Shown here in pieces: positions 42,901-51,700 of a DNA stretch of 64,000 nucleotides. The translations under genes and the position numbers were made by a program. Source of the stretch: Taibaiella koreensis (GTDB taxonomy: Bacteria; Bacteroidota; Bacteroidia; Chitinophagales; Chitinophagaceae); NCBI RefSeq assembly GCF_003545715.1, contig NZ_QVNU01000002.1, forward strand, positions 62,001 through 126,000. The letters run 5' to 3'. The first letter of the stretch is position 1. Each line of letters opens with the position of its first letter. Under the pieces are notes generated by a model. That model did not search any database and was not told the origin of the DNA. It saw nothing but the letters and a program-made list of their open reading frames with translations.

Positions 42901-44032
42901 TAGCATTAGCGTACCACTTGATCAGCGGGCCACCGGCGGTACCAGTCGCAGACAGCTGAACGGCTCCGGGGCCACAACGGGTGCCGGCAGTTGCTGTGGG
43001 TGATCCCGGATTATTCACCAATACCTGCGGCGAGTTGCCCGATGTCCATACAGGCGTGGTTCCGCCATTGCACAAAACAAGACAACGGAAGTAACGGGGT
43101 GTCGTTACAGGAGCCGATTGGGTAGGCAGGTTCGCAGCAGGCCCAACATCGGTCCAGGGTGCGGTACCGGTTTCGGAATACTGCCATTTATAGCTCAGGC
43201 CGGTCAATATCGGCATGGGCGTTGCCAGGCTGAGGTCCACGTTGCCGCTTACACATACTGCTACGGGCGATACCACTGCTGCTGTTGCAGCCGGGAAAGT
43301 GCCGCCGGAGCAATTAGGTGGTGGTGTGAAACGGAAGATCTGACCGTTGGCCGGCTTAGAAGAAATGCTTACGTTAAAGGTTGTTGACGACGCCGTAGCC
43401 GATGCCGTAGCGTTGTTCAGGGTAAGATAAGAAGGGATAGGATCGCCGTCTACGATACCGATCGTTGCCAGAGGAGACCAGCCGCTGATGGTACCGGTTT
43501 CCTGCTTGTAGCAGTATTCGATCACATTGGTGGTCTCATACAGCCTCACCTGGAAAGAGATTACCGGATTGGCGGCGCTGGCACTCCAATACCAATTTTT
43601 AAACTCAAAAGTAAACACGCGGTTGGGCGCTGTGCCGGTAGTGGTATAGGAAGCCGAGCCGGCATCGCCCCCCAGATCTTGCCATAAAGGGAAGAGCGCC
43701 GGCTTAACGTCGTTCAGCGAGGAAGCGTCGTTGTAGCTTACCGCATCGCTTGGCGAGCCGAAACTCAGCCAGCCATTGGAGCTGGCGACTACTTCTGTGT
43801 AAGTGTTGTTACAATAACTAAATGTAAATCCGATAGGAATAGCGTCCGAAATGTCTTCATCACTTTCGATCTCCGGCACATCCGTCGCGCCGCTAAGCGC
43901 TGTAAACGTCCCGGCCTGGGCGCTAAAAGTGTAACTGGATGCCGGCACCTGAGCCTGTGCCTGCAAGGTTATCACCATAAGGAGCGCTGGAAAAATCGTG
44001 TTCTTCAGGTACCTACAAAATGTAGTTTTCAT
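39941..44032 (-). CDS. Large T9SS-exported multidomain surface protein (array member A)
   Basis: About 1363 aa from MKTTFCRYLKNTIFPALLMV (four codons inside the longest frame; either ATG possible). Residue numbers below are those of the longest frame. Layout: signal peptide to about 32; an N-terminal module shared with array members B, C, D and G (33-240, QVPASSYTFSAQAGTFT, WFGY-type strands, GQIFRFTPP); Ig-like (250-345); Ig-like with RCGPGAVQLSA (347-408); an unnamed module with HQFLIHASELEAMGLEPG (410-615); Ig-like (615-795); RCGPGVVTLEA Ig-like (800-862); a second copy of the module with KVQWLIKASALHAAGF (865-1053); two VDLG-type Ig-like repeats (1057-1198); PKD (YDWDFGDGS, 1200-1275); and a type A sorting domain (1290-1367, MVYPNPT, VYNVLGQVIYDA, GVYTIEIFTDKG). 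Probably a cell-surface adhesin or matrix protein. Confidence 0.88.
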   Translation of the reverse strand: MKTTFCRYLKNTIFPALLMVITLQAQAQVPASSYTFSAQAGTFTALSGATDVPEIESDEDISDAIPIGFTFSYCNNTYTEVVASSNGWLSFGSPSDAVSYNDASSLNDVKPALFPLWQDLGGDAGSASYTTTGTAPNRVFTFEFKNWYWSASAANPVISFQVRLYETTNVIEYCYKQETGTISGWSPLATIGIVDGDPIPSYLTLNNATASATASSTTFNVSISSKPANGQIFRFTPPPNCSGGTFPAATAAVVSPVAVCVSGNVDLSLATPMPILTGLSYKWQYSETGTAPWTDVGPAANLPTQSAPVTTPRYFRCLVLCNGGTTPVWTSGNSPQVLVNNPGSPTATAGTRCGPGAVQLSATGTAGGPLIKWYANATGGAPIGNTSTWTTPYIPTTTTFYVTAGSPDVAGSKALGAGLEVTMWNDLTPFVGWDGGFKHQFLIHASELEAMGLEPGATITSMALDVVTAGNTYNDFSVALKNTTTAAFLNTPSALEGGAIQVYTPASHTTTTGLNNFVFNSGTPFIWNGDNLLVQTCWSNNNSSNTTSEVRYDEVSFNATQYGNGSDMTAAVFCDAPPNIGWTSFEARPRMVFGYTASCQGPRVPVVATVTASPALTVTAPDVICNGTIAPIVVTPQGTPYTTYKWNEGDIYTDAAATVPYVAVNSATSLFFKAADAGEHVYYLMAENTTSHCTFADTVRIWNQPGTVTTKAVLDTLCNSGESTISLIPGSGYFPGSITWMDSPDGTTYTPIAGASDPSYTTPTITDTRFYKVIIKAGTADCHTLVQQVVVAHPEVVSTKDSSRCGPGVVTLEAEAGGNAVIRWYDDPAAIDPIGSGSPFNTPYLGTTTTFYASAATGSPQPEPTMIGNGTFTSSWTEMPYNLDFSANKVQWLIKASALHAAGFNAGYINSIGFDVASAGDEVENFSLSMKLTTANMLGPNLETGLQTVFSTPSYQPVSDMVNVHNLTSLFYWDGTSNIVLEECHNNEFDGWSSDVTYTNGSTAMNSADEADHCTNPTGPTNTSSDMPVIQVGMVLPCETAKEPVVATVHPVPVVDLGTNVNNCVDPGQEVLVLDAGLQPNSGVYLWDDASVEQVRAVHQSGTYWVKVTNEYSCVKADTIDVNFRINPVVQLGNDTSICNGAVLKLDGGSDGIDYFWSTGAATKTINVSTAGTYYVFVTNNAGCIKSDTITVSTAGQLPKVDGIVIDNNGVNTFSFSAVNPQNVIGYDWDFGDGSPHSNLVNPVHTYDVLGEYVVVLKMSSSCGFATDSLAANMVGIKQLNVSNDEMMVYPNPTRASATIQNKGALKMEKIQVYNVLGQVIYDAKADSKDKHTLKLDGFASGVYTIEIFTDKGMVARKLELMR

Positions 44033-44195
44033 CTCAATAAGCATTTACAAATTTGGTTTGGGTAGGATTAAAAAATAGACGAAGCTAATTGATAAATCAA
44101 TTCAAATCTTGCACATATTTTACAATTACGAAATTTAACAGGGCCTTATATTTTGTTAACGAATTTTAATCGTAAATGCCCCCTGATTTTAATAG

Positions 44196-44227
44196 CAAAA
44201 GGGCGCCCTCCGAATAGAAGACACCCT
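44196..44227 (-). terminator. Hairpin after array member B
   Basis: On the minus strand AGGGTGTC pairs with GGCGCCCT (two G-T wobbles), 12-nt loop, followed by TTTTGC. It lies 20 bp after the stop of the 613-aa protein gene. Confidence 0.55.
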
Positions 44228-44247
44228 CTTTTACAAAAAGGAAAGTG

Positions 44248-46089
44248 TTATTTTTTTACCAAAAGCTTGCGTACTACTTTTCCTTTTCCGGTAAAAATGA
44301 CTACCTGATAACTGCCTGCCGGCATGCCGGTTACATCAATAGCTGAGCCACTATTTGTATAGACTTGCTGACCAATAATATTATACAGCGCCACTTTCAA
44401 TATTTTTAATCCATCCGGCGCTTGCAGGGTAACCAGGCCTCTGGCCGGATTGGGGTACAGCAGAATTTCCTTTTGCCAGGTTTCAGGACCGTCGATACCT
44501 ACAGCCCCTACGCTGATCTTTTGCTCAATGATGATCTCATGGCAATCATTGGTCAATATCAGCTTCACGGTGTAAGTGCCGGCGGCATAGGCATGGATCG
44601 CCTGTGCCGGCAGGCCTGCTCCTGTTACCGGCGCAGAGCCATCGCCGAAGTCCCATTTATATTGCTTCACATGCTGCGCGCTGATCGCATTAAACGTATA
44701 CGAAAGGTCGCCATTGTCTACAGCACCGATGCCGGCAGCTATGGGATCGGGAAGCACGGTCACAGTAACCGTATCCCTGTCAAAACAACCGCTGTTGTTT
44801 TGCACCTTGACAATATAGCGGCCGCTTCCACTTACGGGGATGCTTTGATCGAGACTACCGGTACTCCAGATATAGATCGGGGCGCCGGGATGCGCACCGG
44901 CATCCAGTGTAATATGATCGCCTGAACAGATCGCCGTATCGCCCGGCCTTATATGCACTTCAACACCCGTCAGATCGGCTGCTACCATGCGGGCTACACT
45001 GTCATTGACAGGCACCTCATCGCTGGCGCTATTGGGCCTGGCTGTCCATACTTTAATACGGCGGGGGCTATTGTCGGGAAAAAGAACATCTCCCAGCAAT
45101 ACTGTTTTCCTGTTAGCCGGCGCCGAAAGCACATTGCTTACCGCAGCACCTGAATAAGCAACCATTGGTTGCGCAATGCCATCGACCGACCAATGCAGTT
45201 CGACACTAGTGATCGCTTCGGTACCCAGGTTTTTCATACGAACCGATACCGGCTGACTGGTACGGGCACAGAATGAGGGCGCGACAATTACGCTGTCTGC
45301 TGCCATGTCAAATCTCGGCAGCGGTATAAAGCGATAAACCTGGCCCGTAGCTGGTCTTGTAGTGATATTGGTGGTGAAGATGGCAGAAGACGCTACAGGC
45401 GCTGCGGTCGCGTTGCTGAGCGTAAGGTACACCGGCGTTGCGGCGCCATCGGCGATACCAATGGTTGCCCCGCTGGATCCTGTGGGGTTGCCCGCTGCAG
45501 CGCCCTGCTGGTAGCAATACTCGATTACATTGCCGGCTTCATAAAGCTTCACCTGGAAAGAGATATTGACAGCACTGCTTCTGTTCCATTGCCAGTTTTT
45601 CCATTGAAAGATGAAGACACGGTTGGGGGCCGCGCCGGTAGTAACGTATGTTGCGCTGGCAGCACTATCGGCACTGCCACGCAAATCGTCCCAGAGTGGC
45701 ATCAGAGCCGGCTTCACGTTAGCCGCGGCGCTGGTGCTGAGATTGGCCAGGCTGTTGCCCGAGGCCGTAGACGTACTTGCAGCATTAAAGCTCAGCCAGC
45801 CATTGGTACAGGCTGCAACCTGGGTATAAGGGCTGCCGCAGTAATAGAATGTAAAGCCAATGGGAATGGTATTGCTGGTTACATTATCGCCGAGAAAGGA
45901 GGCTGGCAATGTAACCAGTCCGGGGCTGCCGGCGATGTCGGTAAAGGTGCCTGATAGTGCGCTGAAGGTGTACGTGGAAGCCGGCACCTGCGCATATCCT
46001 GTATGGGCGCTCAGCGCAAGACAAGCGGCTAAGAATGGGAGCCGCATCCGGCTAAAGAGTTTGTTGTGTTTTACTGGTCTTTTGTTCAT
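44248..46089 (-). CDS. T9SS-exported surface protein with PKD domain (array member B)
   Basis: A 613-aa protein. Signal peptide (to about 34, LPFLAACLALSAHTGYAQ), the shared N-terminal module (35-265, QVPASTYTFSALSGTFTDI, TNGWLSFNA, LMPLWDDLRG, GQVYRFIPL), a CARDB-like domain (270-385, VRMKNLGTEAITSVELHWSV), an Ig-like repeat (390-455, IYIWSTGSLDQSIPV), PKD (KWDFGDGSAPVTGAG, 465-525) and a type A sorting domain (about 540-613: LLYPNPARGLV, LYNIIGQQVYT). One of three shorter members built without the long central part of A, D, F and G. Its N-terminal module is closest to that of member D. Confidence 0.87.
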   Translation of the reverse strand: MNKRPVKHNKLFSRMRLPFLAACLALSAHTGYAQVPASTYTFSALSGTFTDIAGSPGLVTLPASFLGDNVTSNTIPIGFTFYYCGSPYTQVAACTNGWLSFNAASTSTASGNSLANLSTSAAANVKPALMPLWDDLRGSADSAASATYVTTGAAPNRVFIFQWKNWQWNRSSAVNISFQVKLYEAGNVIEYCYQQGAAAGNPTGSSGATIGIADGAATPVYLTLSNATAAPVASSAIFTTNITTRPATGQVYRFIPLPRFDMAADSVIVAPSFCARTSQPVSVRMKNLGTEAITSVELHWSVDGIAQPMVAYSGAAVSNVLSAPANRKTVLLGDVLFPDNSPRRIKVWTARPNSASDEVPVNDSVARMVAADLTGVEVHIRPGDTAICSGDHITLDAGAHPGAPIYIWSTGSLDQSIPVSGSGRYIVKVQNNSGCFDRDTVTVTVLPDPIAAGIGAVDNGDLSYTFNAISAQHVKQYKWDFGDGSAPVTGAGLPAQAIHAYAAGTYTVKLILTNDCHEIIIEQKISVGAVGIDGPETWQKEILLYPNPARGLVTLQAPDGLKILKVALYNIIGQQVYTNSGSAIDVTGMPAGSYQVVIFTGKGKVVRKLLVKK

Positions 46090-46254
46090 TGTTCCGGGTT
46101 TAAATTCCTGATGATCTTGTTCGTGTTGATTTGTTGTTTAAGACCAGTAAAGAACAGTCGTGGTACAGGTATATCCGGGTAAAACATGCAAAAGAGCAAG
46201 ATTCATAAACTATTAAGATCCGGTATACCCGGTGCCTTGCGTCGGGCATACCGG

Positions 46255-46287
46255 CAAAAAAAAGAGCCGTCCCTTGCGGGACAGCTC
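46255..46287 (-). terminator. Rho-independent terminator after array member C
   Basis: On the minus strand GAGCTGTCCC-GCAA-GGGACGGCTC (one wobble) followed by eight T. It lies about 20 bp after the stop. Confidence 0.88.
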
Positions 46288-46309
46288 CTTGGCTTGCTTT
46301 GTTTATTGG

Positions 46310-48124
46310 TTATCGGATCACTTCAAGTTTTTTTGTCACCTTACCTTTATCGGTGCCGATGGTAACGTTATAGATACCGGCAGCCATGCCGGAAATATTG
46401 ATCTGCTGTTTATCGCTCTTAACGGTTATGCTCATCATGCGCTGACCGGTGAGGTTGTATATCTCAACCTGGTTGATCTTTAGTCCGCTGTTATGGCTTA
46501 CCGTGATCATATCTTTTCCGGGGTTGGGATAGATCCTGATCTCTTTCCTGAGGGCATCCAGCTCGTCAATGCTATTGGCCGGCACATCGGGAATGTGGAT
46601 CACAACGGTACGGCTTACTTCGCTACAGTTGTTGTAAAGCGTAAGGGTTACCGTATAATCGCCGGGCGTCGTGAACGGGTGAATTACCTGGCCAGGCACT
46701 CCATCACCGGTAACGGGAGCCGAACCATCGCCAAAATCCCATTTATAGCTGGTCACATTTTGTGCGCCAAGAGCGTTAAAGGTGAAAGATTTGTCGCCAT
46801 TGTCCACCACCGCTACGGAGTTCAGCAAAGGATTGGGGTATACACTTACGACTATGGTATCACGGTCAAAACAACCATCGGTGTTTTGCACTTTCACACT
46901 ATAAGTCCCGGGGCTGCTGACTGTAATGGCCGAATCGAGGCTACCGGTGCTCCAGATATAGATAGGATGTTTTGGGAAACCGCCTGCATCCAGCACTATA
47001 CTATGGCCCTGGCATATGGTCGTATCGCTGGGCTGCAGATCCACGTCAACACCCTGCAGCGCGGCAGCTACTGCCCGCTTCGCTGTATCATTGGCTGGTA
47101 TCTCGTCGGCATTACTGTTGGGTTGGCTCGTCCACACTTTAATATTGCGTGGCGTAGCATCGGGGAAGAACACATCGCCCAATACAATAGTGGCATTGTT
47201 GTTGGGAGCGGTGCCGAAATTGGTTATCGGCGCGCCGCTATAAGCAATGGGGGTTTGCAGCACACCGTCTATTGACCAGTTCACGGTAAGCGAGGTGATG
47301 GTAGCCGTGCCCAGGTTGGAAAGCCTGGCCTTTATCGGCTGGGTCGAATTGGAGCAGAATGGTTCAGCTACAATAATGCTGTCGGCATCCATATCGAACG
47401 AGGGCATAGGCTTGAAGCGGTACACCTGGCCGTTGGCAGGGCGGGCGGCAATATTGTCCGTCCACACCGTTGGCGAGGCTGTGGGCGCTGCTGTGGCATT
47501 GTTCAACACCAGGTAGCCTGCGGTAGCATCGTTGTCGCCAATGCCGATAGTAGCGCCGCTGGGCGAACCAGTGCTGCCCTCCTGCCGGTAAACAAATTCA
47601 ACTATATTACTGGTCTGATATAGCTTCACCTGGAAAGACATATTTACAGAGCTCAGCCAGTACCATTTCCAGTTCTTCCACTGAAACGTAAGCACCTGGT
47701 TGGGCGCTGTGCCGGTAAGCTGGTAGCTGGCATTGCCCGAACTACCGTCAAGGTCGTCCCAGAGCGGCAGTAGCGCTGGCTTTATCGTTGTCAGGTTGGC
47801 TGTGTTGTTTTCCCTCATGGTACTCGTGTTGGTCGTACCGGGGCCAAAGGAGATCCAACCGTTGGAGTTGGCTACAAACGAATTATAATCTGTACCGCAA
47901 TAATTGAACGTGAACCCAATATTGATGGAAGCGCTTTGCGCATCATCGGTTTGTATGGAAGTTACAGCCGTTCCACCGGTAACTTCGGTAAAGGTACCGT
48001 TGATAGCACTGAACTGGTACGTATTGGCAGCAAGCTGCGCAGAGGATTTATTCACGCCCAGACAGGATATAGCCAGGGAAAGGGCCAAACCCCAGCGTTT
48101 GATCGGTAGAGCTCTGTTTTTCAT
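46310..48124 (-). CDS. T9SS-exported surface protein with PKD domain (array member C)
   Basis: A 604-aa paralog of B with the same order: signal peptide (to about 29), shared N-terminal module (30-245, AANTYQFSAINGTFTEVTGG, NSNGWISFGPG, GQVYRFKPM), CARDB-like domain (250-360, IKARLSNLGTATITSLTVNW), Ig-like repeat (365-435, IYIWSTGSLDSAITV), PKD (KWDFGDGSAPVTGDG, 440-500) and sorting domain (530-604, IRIYPNPGKDMI, IYNLTGQRM, YNVTIGTDKGKVTKKLEVIR). The N-terminal module is of the TGGTAVT subtype, shared with member G 12 kb away, while the C-terminal half is closest to E. Confidence 0.87.
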   Translation of the reverse strand: MKNRALPIKRWGLALSLAISCLGVNKSSAQLAANTYQFSAINGTFTEVTGGTAVTSIQTDDAQSASINIGFTFNYCGTDYNSFVANSNGWISFGPGTTNTSTMRENNTANLTTIKPALLPLWDDLDGSSGNASYQLTGTAPNQVLTFQWKNWKWYWLSSVNMSFQVKLYQTSNIVEFVYRQEGSTGSPSGATIGIGDNDATAGYLVLNNATAAPTASPTVWTDNIAARPANGQVYRFKPMPSFDMDADSIIVAEPFCSNSTQPIKARLSNLGTATITSLTVNWSIDGVLQTPIAYSGAPITNFGTAPNNNATIVLGDVFFPDATPRNIKVWTSQPNSNADEIPANDTAKRAVAAALQGVDVDLQPSDTTICQGHSIVLDAGGFPKHPIYIWSTGSLDSAITVSSPGTYSVKVQNTDGCFDRDTIVVSVYPNPLLNSVAVVDNGDKSFTFNALGAQNVTSYKWDFGDGSAPVTGDGVPGQVIHPFTTPGDYTVTLTLYNNCSEVSRTVVIHIPDVPANSIDELDALRKEIRIYPNPGKDMITVSHNSGLKINQVEIYNLTGQRMMSITVKSDKQQINISGMAAGIYNVTIGTDKGKVTKKLEVIR

Positions 48125-48626
48125 ATTCAGGATTTAGGAGTCAACAATAAAAAGAAGCCGGCTATGTCGCAGATACGTCTGAATACGGGAGTGGGCACAA
48201 GGAAATGCCGGCTGGCAAAAGTGTTATCGGGACAAAAAGACCCTGTGATCCCTGTAGGCCGCTGCATGCTGCTCCCACCGTTGCTGTTGCCGGCAACGAT
48301 AAGGTAGGCACCGCGGGAAAAGACAGCTGGGAAAAGAACGGCGGGCAGCAAATCGTGCCAAAACCGGGATTTCCAGCGTATTAGTGTAATGTTTTTTTCC
48401 ATAGGCCGGGGGGCAGAGGTAAAATTTGTTCCGCAAAGTAGATAAGCACCTCTCAAAATAACAAACCAAGCGCTGTTACTTCAAGAGGTACTTATAAATG
48501 AAACAATGGGACTCATTCTATATAGACGGCCACCAAAATCTTTAGGTTTGTTAATGAAATGCAAAAGCTTAACTTTTTTCCAGGCATTATCCCTCTTTCC
48601 CTGCAACAATAAACTGTCAGCCTTTC
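48125..48626. other. 500-bp intergenic region inside the array, no gene supported
   Basis: The longest gap of the array. Short frames on both strands show no domain or signal peptide. A GTAAAATTTGTTCCG stretch near 48419-48433 and a CAAGAGGTAC near 48481 have no clear role. A control region for member C is likely here but no exact -7 box was found. Confidence 0.4.
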
Positions 48627-48663
48627 TCAAAAGGCAAAGGACCGTCAAGATCGACGGCCCTTT
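48627..48663 (-). terminator. Hairpin after array member D
   Basis: On the minus strand AAAGGGCCGTC-GATCTT-GACGGTCCTTT (one G-T wobble) followed by GCCTTTTG. It lies about 43 bp after the stop. Confidence 0.75.
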
Positions 48664-48705
48664 GTCTTTTACAATGGAATTAATAACTGCTTGGCTATCC
48701 CTATA

Positions 48706-51700
48706 TTATTTGAGTATCTCCAATTTGCGGGCCACAGTGCCCTTGTCGGTATACACCTGTATGGTATAAACACCCGCCGACATGCCGCCCAATGCAAGCG
48801 TATGCTTGTCTCTGCTATCGGCCGCTGCGCGATACACCACCTGACCCAATACATTGTAGACCTCGACTTTTTCCATCTTCAGGTTGCCCTTGTTGAGGAT
48901 CGTTGCCGTTGCCTTCGCAGGATTGGGGTAGACAGTCATTTCATCGTTGCCCACATTCAGCTGGTGAATGCCGGTAATATGTGCCGAGGTCGTATCGGAA
49001 AGGAAGCCACAGCTGCTGCTCAGGCGCAACACCACCACATAGCTCGCTGCTCCGTTGGCATAAACGTGCGTAGGCGATTGCTGGAAGCTATGTTCCGAAC
49101 TGTCCCCGAAATCCCAGTCGTAGCCGATCACGTTCTGCGGGTTCATCGCCGTAAACTTGAAAGTATTCAGACCATTGTTGTTGATATTGATGCCGTCGAT
49201 AGCCGGCAGCTCACCCGACATGCTTACGACGATGGTATCTGACTTGATACAGCCCAGGTTATTGGTCACAAATACGTGGTAGGAGCCCTCTTCGCTCACA
49301 TTCACCACCTGGCTGGTAGCGCCGTTGCTCCAGAAGTAGCTTACGCCGTCGCTGCCCGCATTCAGCGACAACGTTACCCCGTTACATACCGAAGTATCGC
49401 TTCCTAAGTCTACGACAGGATTTTTCTTCAGCGTCACATTAATCGTATCGCTGGTAGCACAGGTATACTGGTTGGTAACCGTTACATGATAACTGCCACT
49501 TTCGTCTACCGAACGCACCTGACCGGTCGAGCCGTTATCCCACGAATACCGGGCAGCGTCGGGCTGCAGGCCCGCATCCAGCACCCTGGCTTCTGCTGCA
49601 TCCACACAGGCATCGATATCCGGGCCCAGGTCTACTACAGGCTTGGGATAAACGCTTGCTACCACCAGCCTCCGCGGCGATTCACAACGGTTGTTGTAAC
49701 CGATAATGAATTTGGGCCGTTGCGACAGTGTGCTGTAAACAGACGTGTTGCCGCAAATGGTGGCAGCAGATACATTGTCGGTACGCTGGTAGGCGGTAGC
49801 GGCATAGCTCATAATATCGTAGCGCACCGAATTGCTGGTACCTCCGATATTGTTATTGCTGAAGCAGGTCTGGATCACGAGGTTACTGGTACCGTCCCAG
49901 GTATAGGCATTATCGAGGGTAAGCGCATTGACACCAGCGGTAGTGGTAACATTAGCAGCCGCCCGCACCTGGGTCATATTGGGCTGCCAGCTTGTACCCA
50001 GCACGTCGTCGGTGGTTTGCCCCATGCTTACGGCAAATGACTGATAAGTAAACCCGGCCACTACTACATCCAGCCCTATAGAAGTGATCCTGGCGCCCGC
50101 GGGAATACCCGCTGCCAGCAACTCAGAAGCACGGATCAGGTATTGGTTCTTCTGCCCGCCAAAGGCATGGTTGAAAGGAGATACATAACCTGTAGCGGTT
50201 GCCGCGCCGGTTCCTATGGCAATATTGCCCGAAGAGCCGCCACCGTTGGCCGTCACATAATAATTGGTGGTCGTACCCAGGTAAGGTGTAATGAAAGACG
50301 GACCTACTCCTACCGGCGTACCACCTGTGGGGGTACTGTACCATATCGGCGTGCTGTTGCCTCCCGTAAGCGCGGTAAGGGTTACATGGCCCGGGCCGCA
50401 ACTGAAGCTGTCACGGGTATTGATGATAGTAGGATCGGCTACAACCACGTACTTCATCGGCATTTGACAGACAGCAGCTCCTGTACGGATCAGGGCGCGA
50501 TAATGGCGGTTCTGGCCAAAGGACAAGCTGGGCGTAGTATAAGCTGTATTGGTTGCACCGCTGATGTTTGTAAATGCGGCACTGGTTCCTGGTATCGAAT
50601 CCTGCCACTGGATGGTACCGGGTGCATAGCCGGAAACGGGACTCAGGGACAAGGTCGTCGCACCGCTGGTACAAATGGTATCGGGAATGCCCCTGATGTA
50701 CACACTATCTGGCTGTACCCAGATTTTCACTGTATCGGCAAAGGTGCAGCCCGTTGGCGATGCCGGATTACCGGCCATCATATAATAGGTCTGGGTACCC
50801 ACATTGGTCGTCTTCATGTAGATCGTCGCTGCCGAACCACCAGTATAAGGCGTCGTGGCCGCTGCATCGGTATACAGATTGGCTTGCGGGCTCCAGGTAT
50901 AGCTGGTGTATGCTGGCGTGGGCGGCGTGAGCGCAATAGTGGCTACGCTGTTGTTACACACCACAGCCGGCAGGGATCTAGCAACAGCCGTGCTGGCATT
51001 GATCGTAGCCGTTACCGGCACACGGGGGCCTTCACAGGCAGCAGATGCCTGCCAGTTGTAAAAATAGTAATGTGCTGTGGTGCTTGAGGAACCGGCAGCC
51101 AGGCCACCGGTAATATTCCCCACAGTACCTATGGGCAAGGGATAGCTCCAACCCGAAACGGGATTGTCACGGATGATGCTGCCCGTACGGGCGCTGTCGA
51201 CCAGGCGATAGCCTGTGCCGGGGCTTACATTGAAGTTAAGCGCCAGCGTGGTGGGTGTAGCGCCGCCGGTAAGCGTAGTACCCGTACCAACGGGCAATAC
51301 AAATGGACCAGCTGTTTGCAAAGTAACGCCGGCGCTGTTCTTCAGTAGTACAAAGGTCGAGCCGGCCGTAGTGCTGGTAGGATATACCGCTACCGATTGC
51401 AGGGTAAACGGCTGTACGGCATCGAAGATCATACCGTAATTGGTGCTGAAAGAAAGGCCTGTAGAGCTACCTTGCGGCGCAGGCCTGCCGGCAGTAATGC
51501 TGGTGGCCGCCGAAGCCGCCACGGCATAATAGGTCGCATTTTGCGTGAGATAACCTGTCGTGTAGCTATTCCCTGTTGCCAGGGGACTGCCACCGCTGGC
51601 GTTCTGGTACCACCGGATGCCGGCGCTGCCGGCCGGAGGGGTTACGGCCAGGTTTACCATGCCCGGACCACAGCGGCTACCATTGATCGCGGTCGCGGAA

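Noticed and set aside
48224-48469. Small gene in the 500-bp gap between array members C and D
   Set aside because: The frames on both strands have no start context, domain or signal peptide and rare-looking composition.
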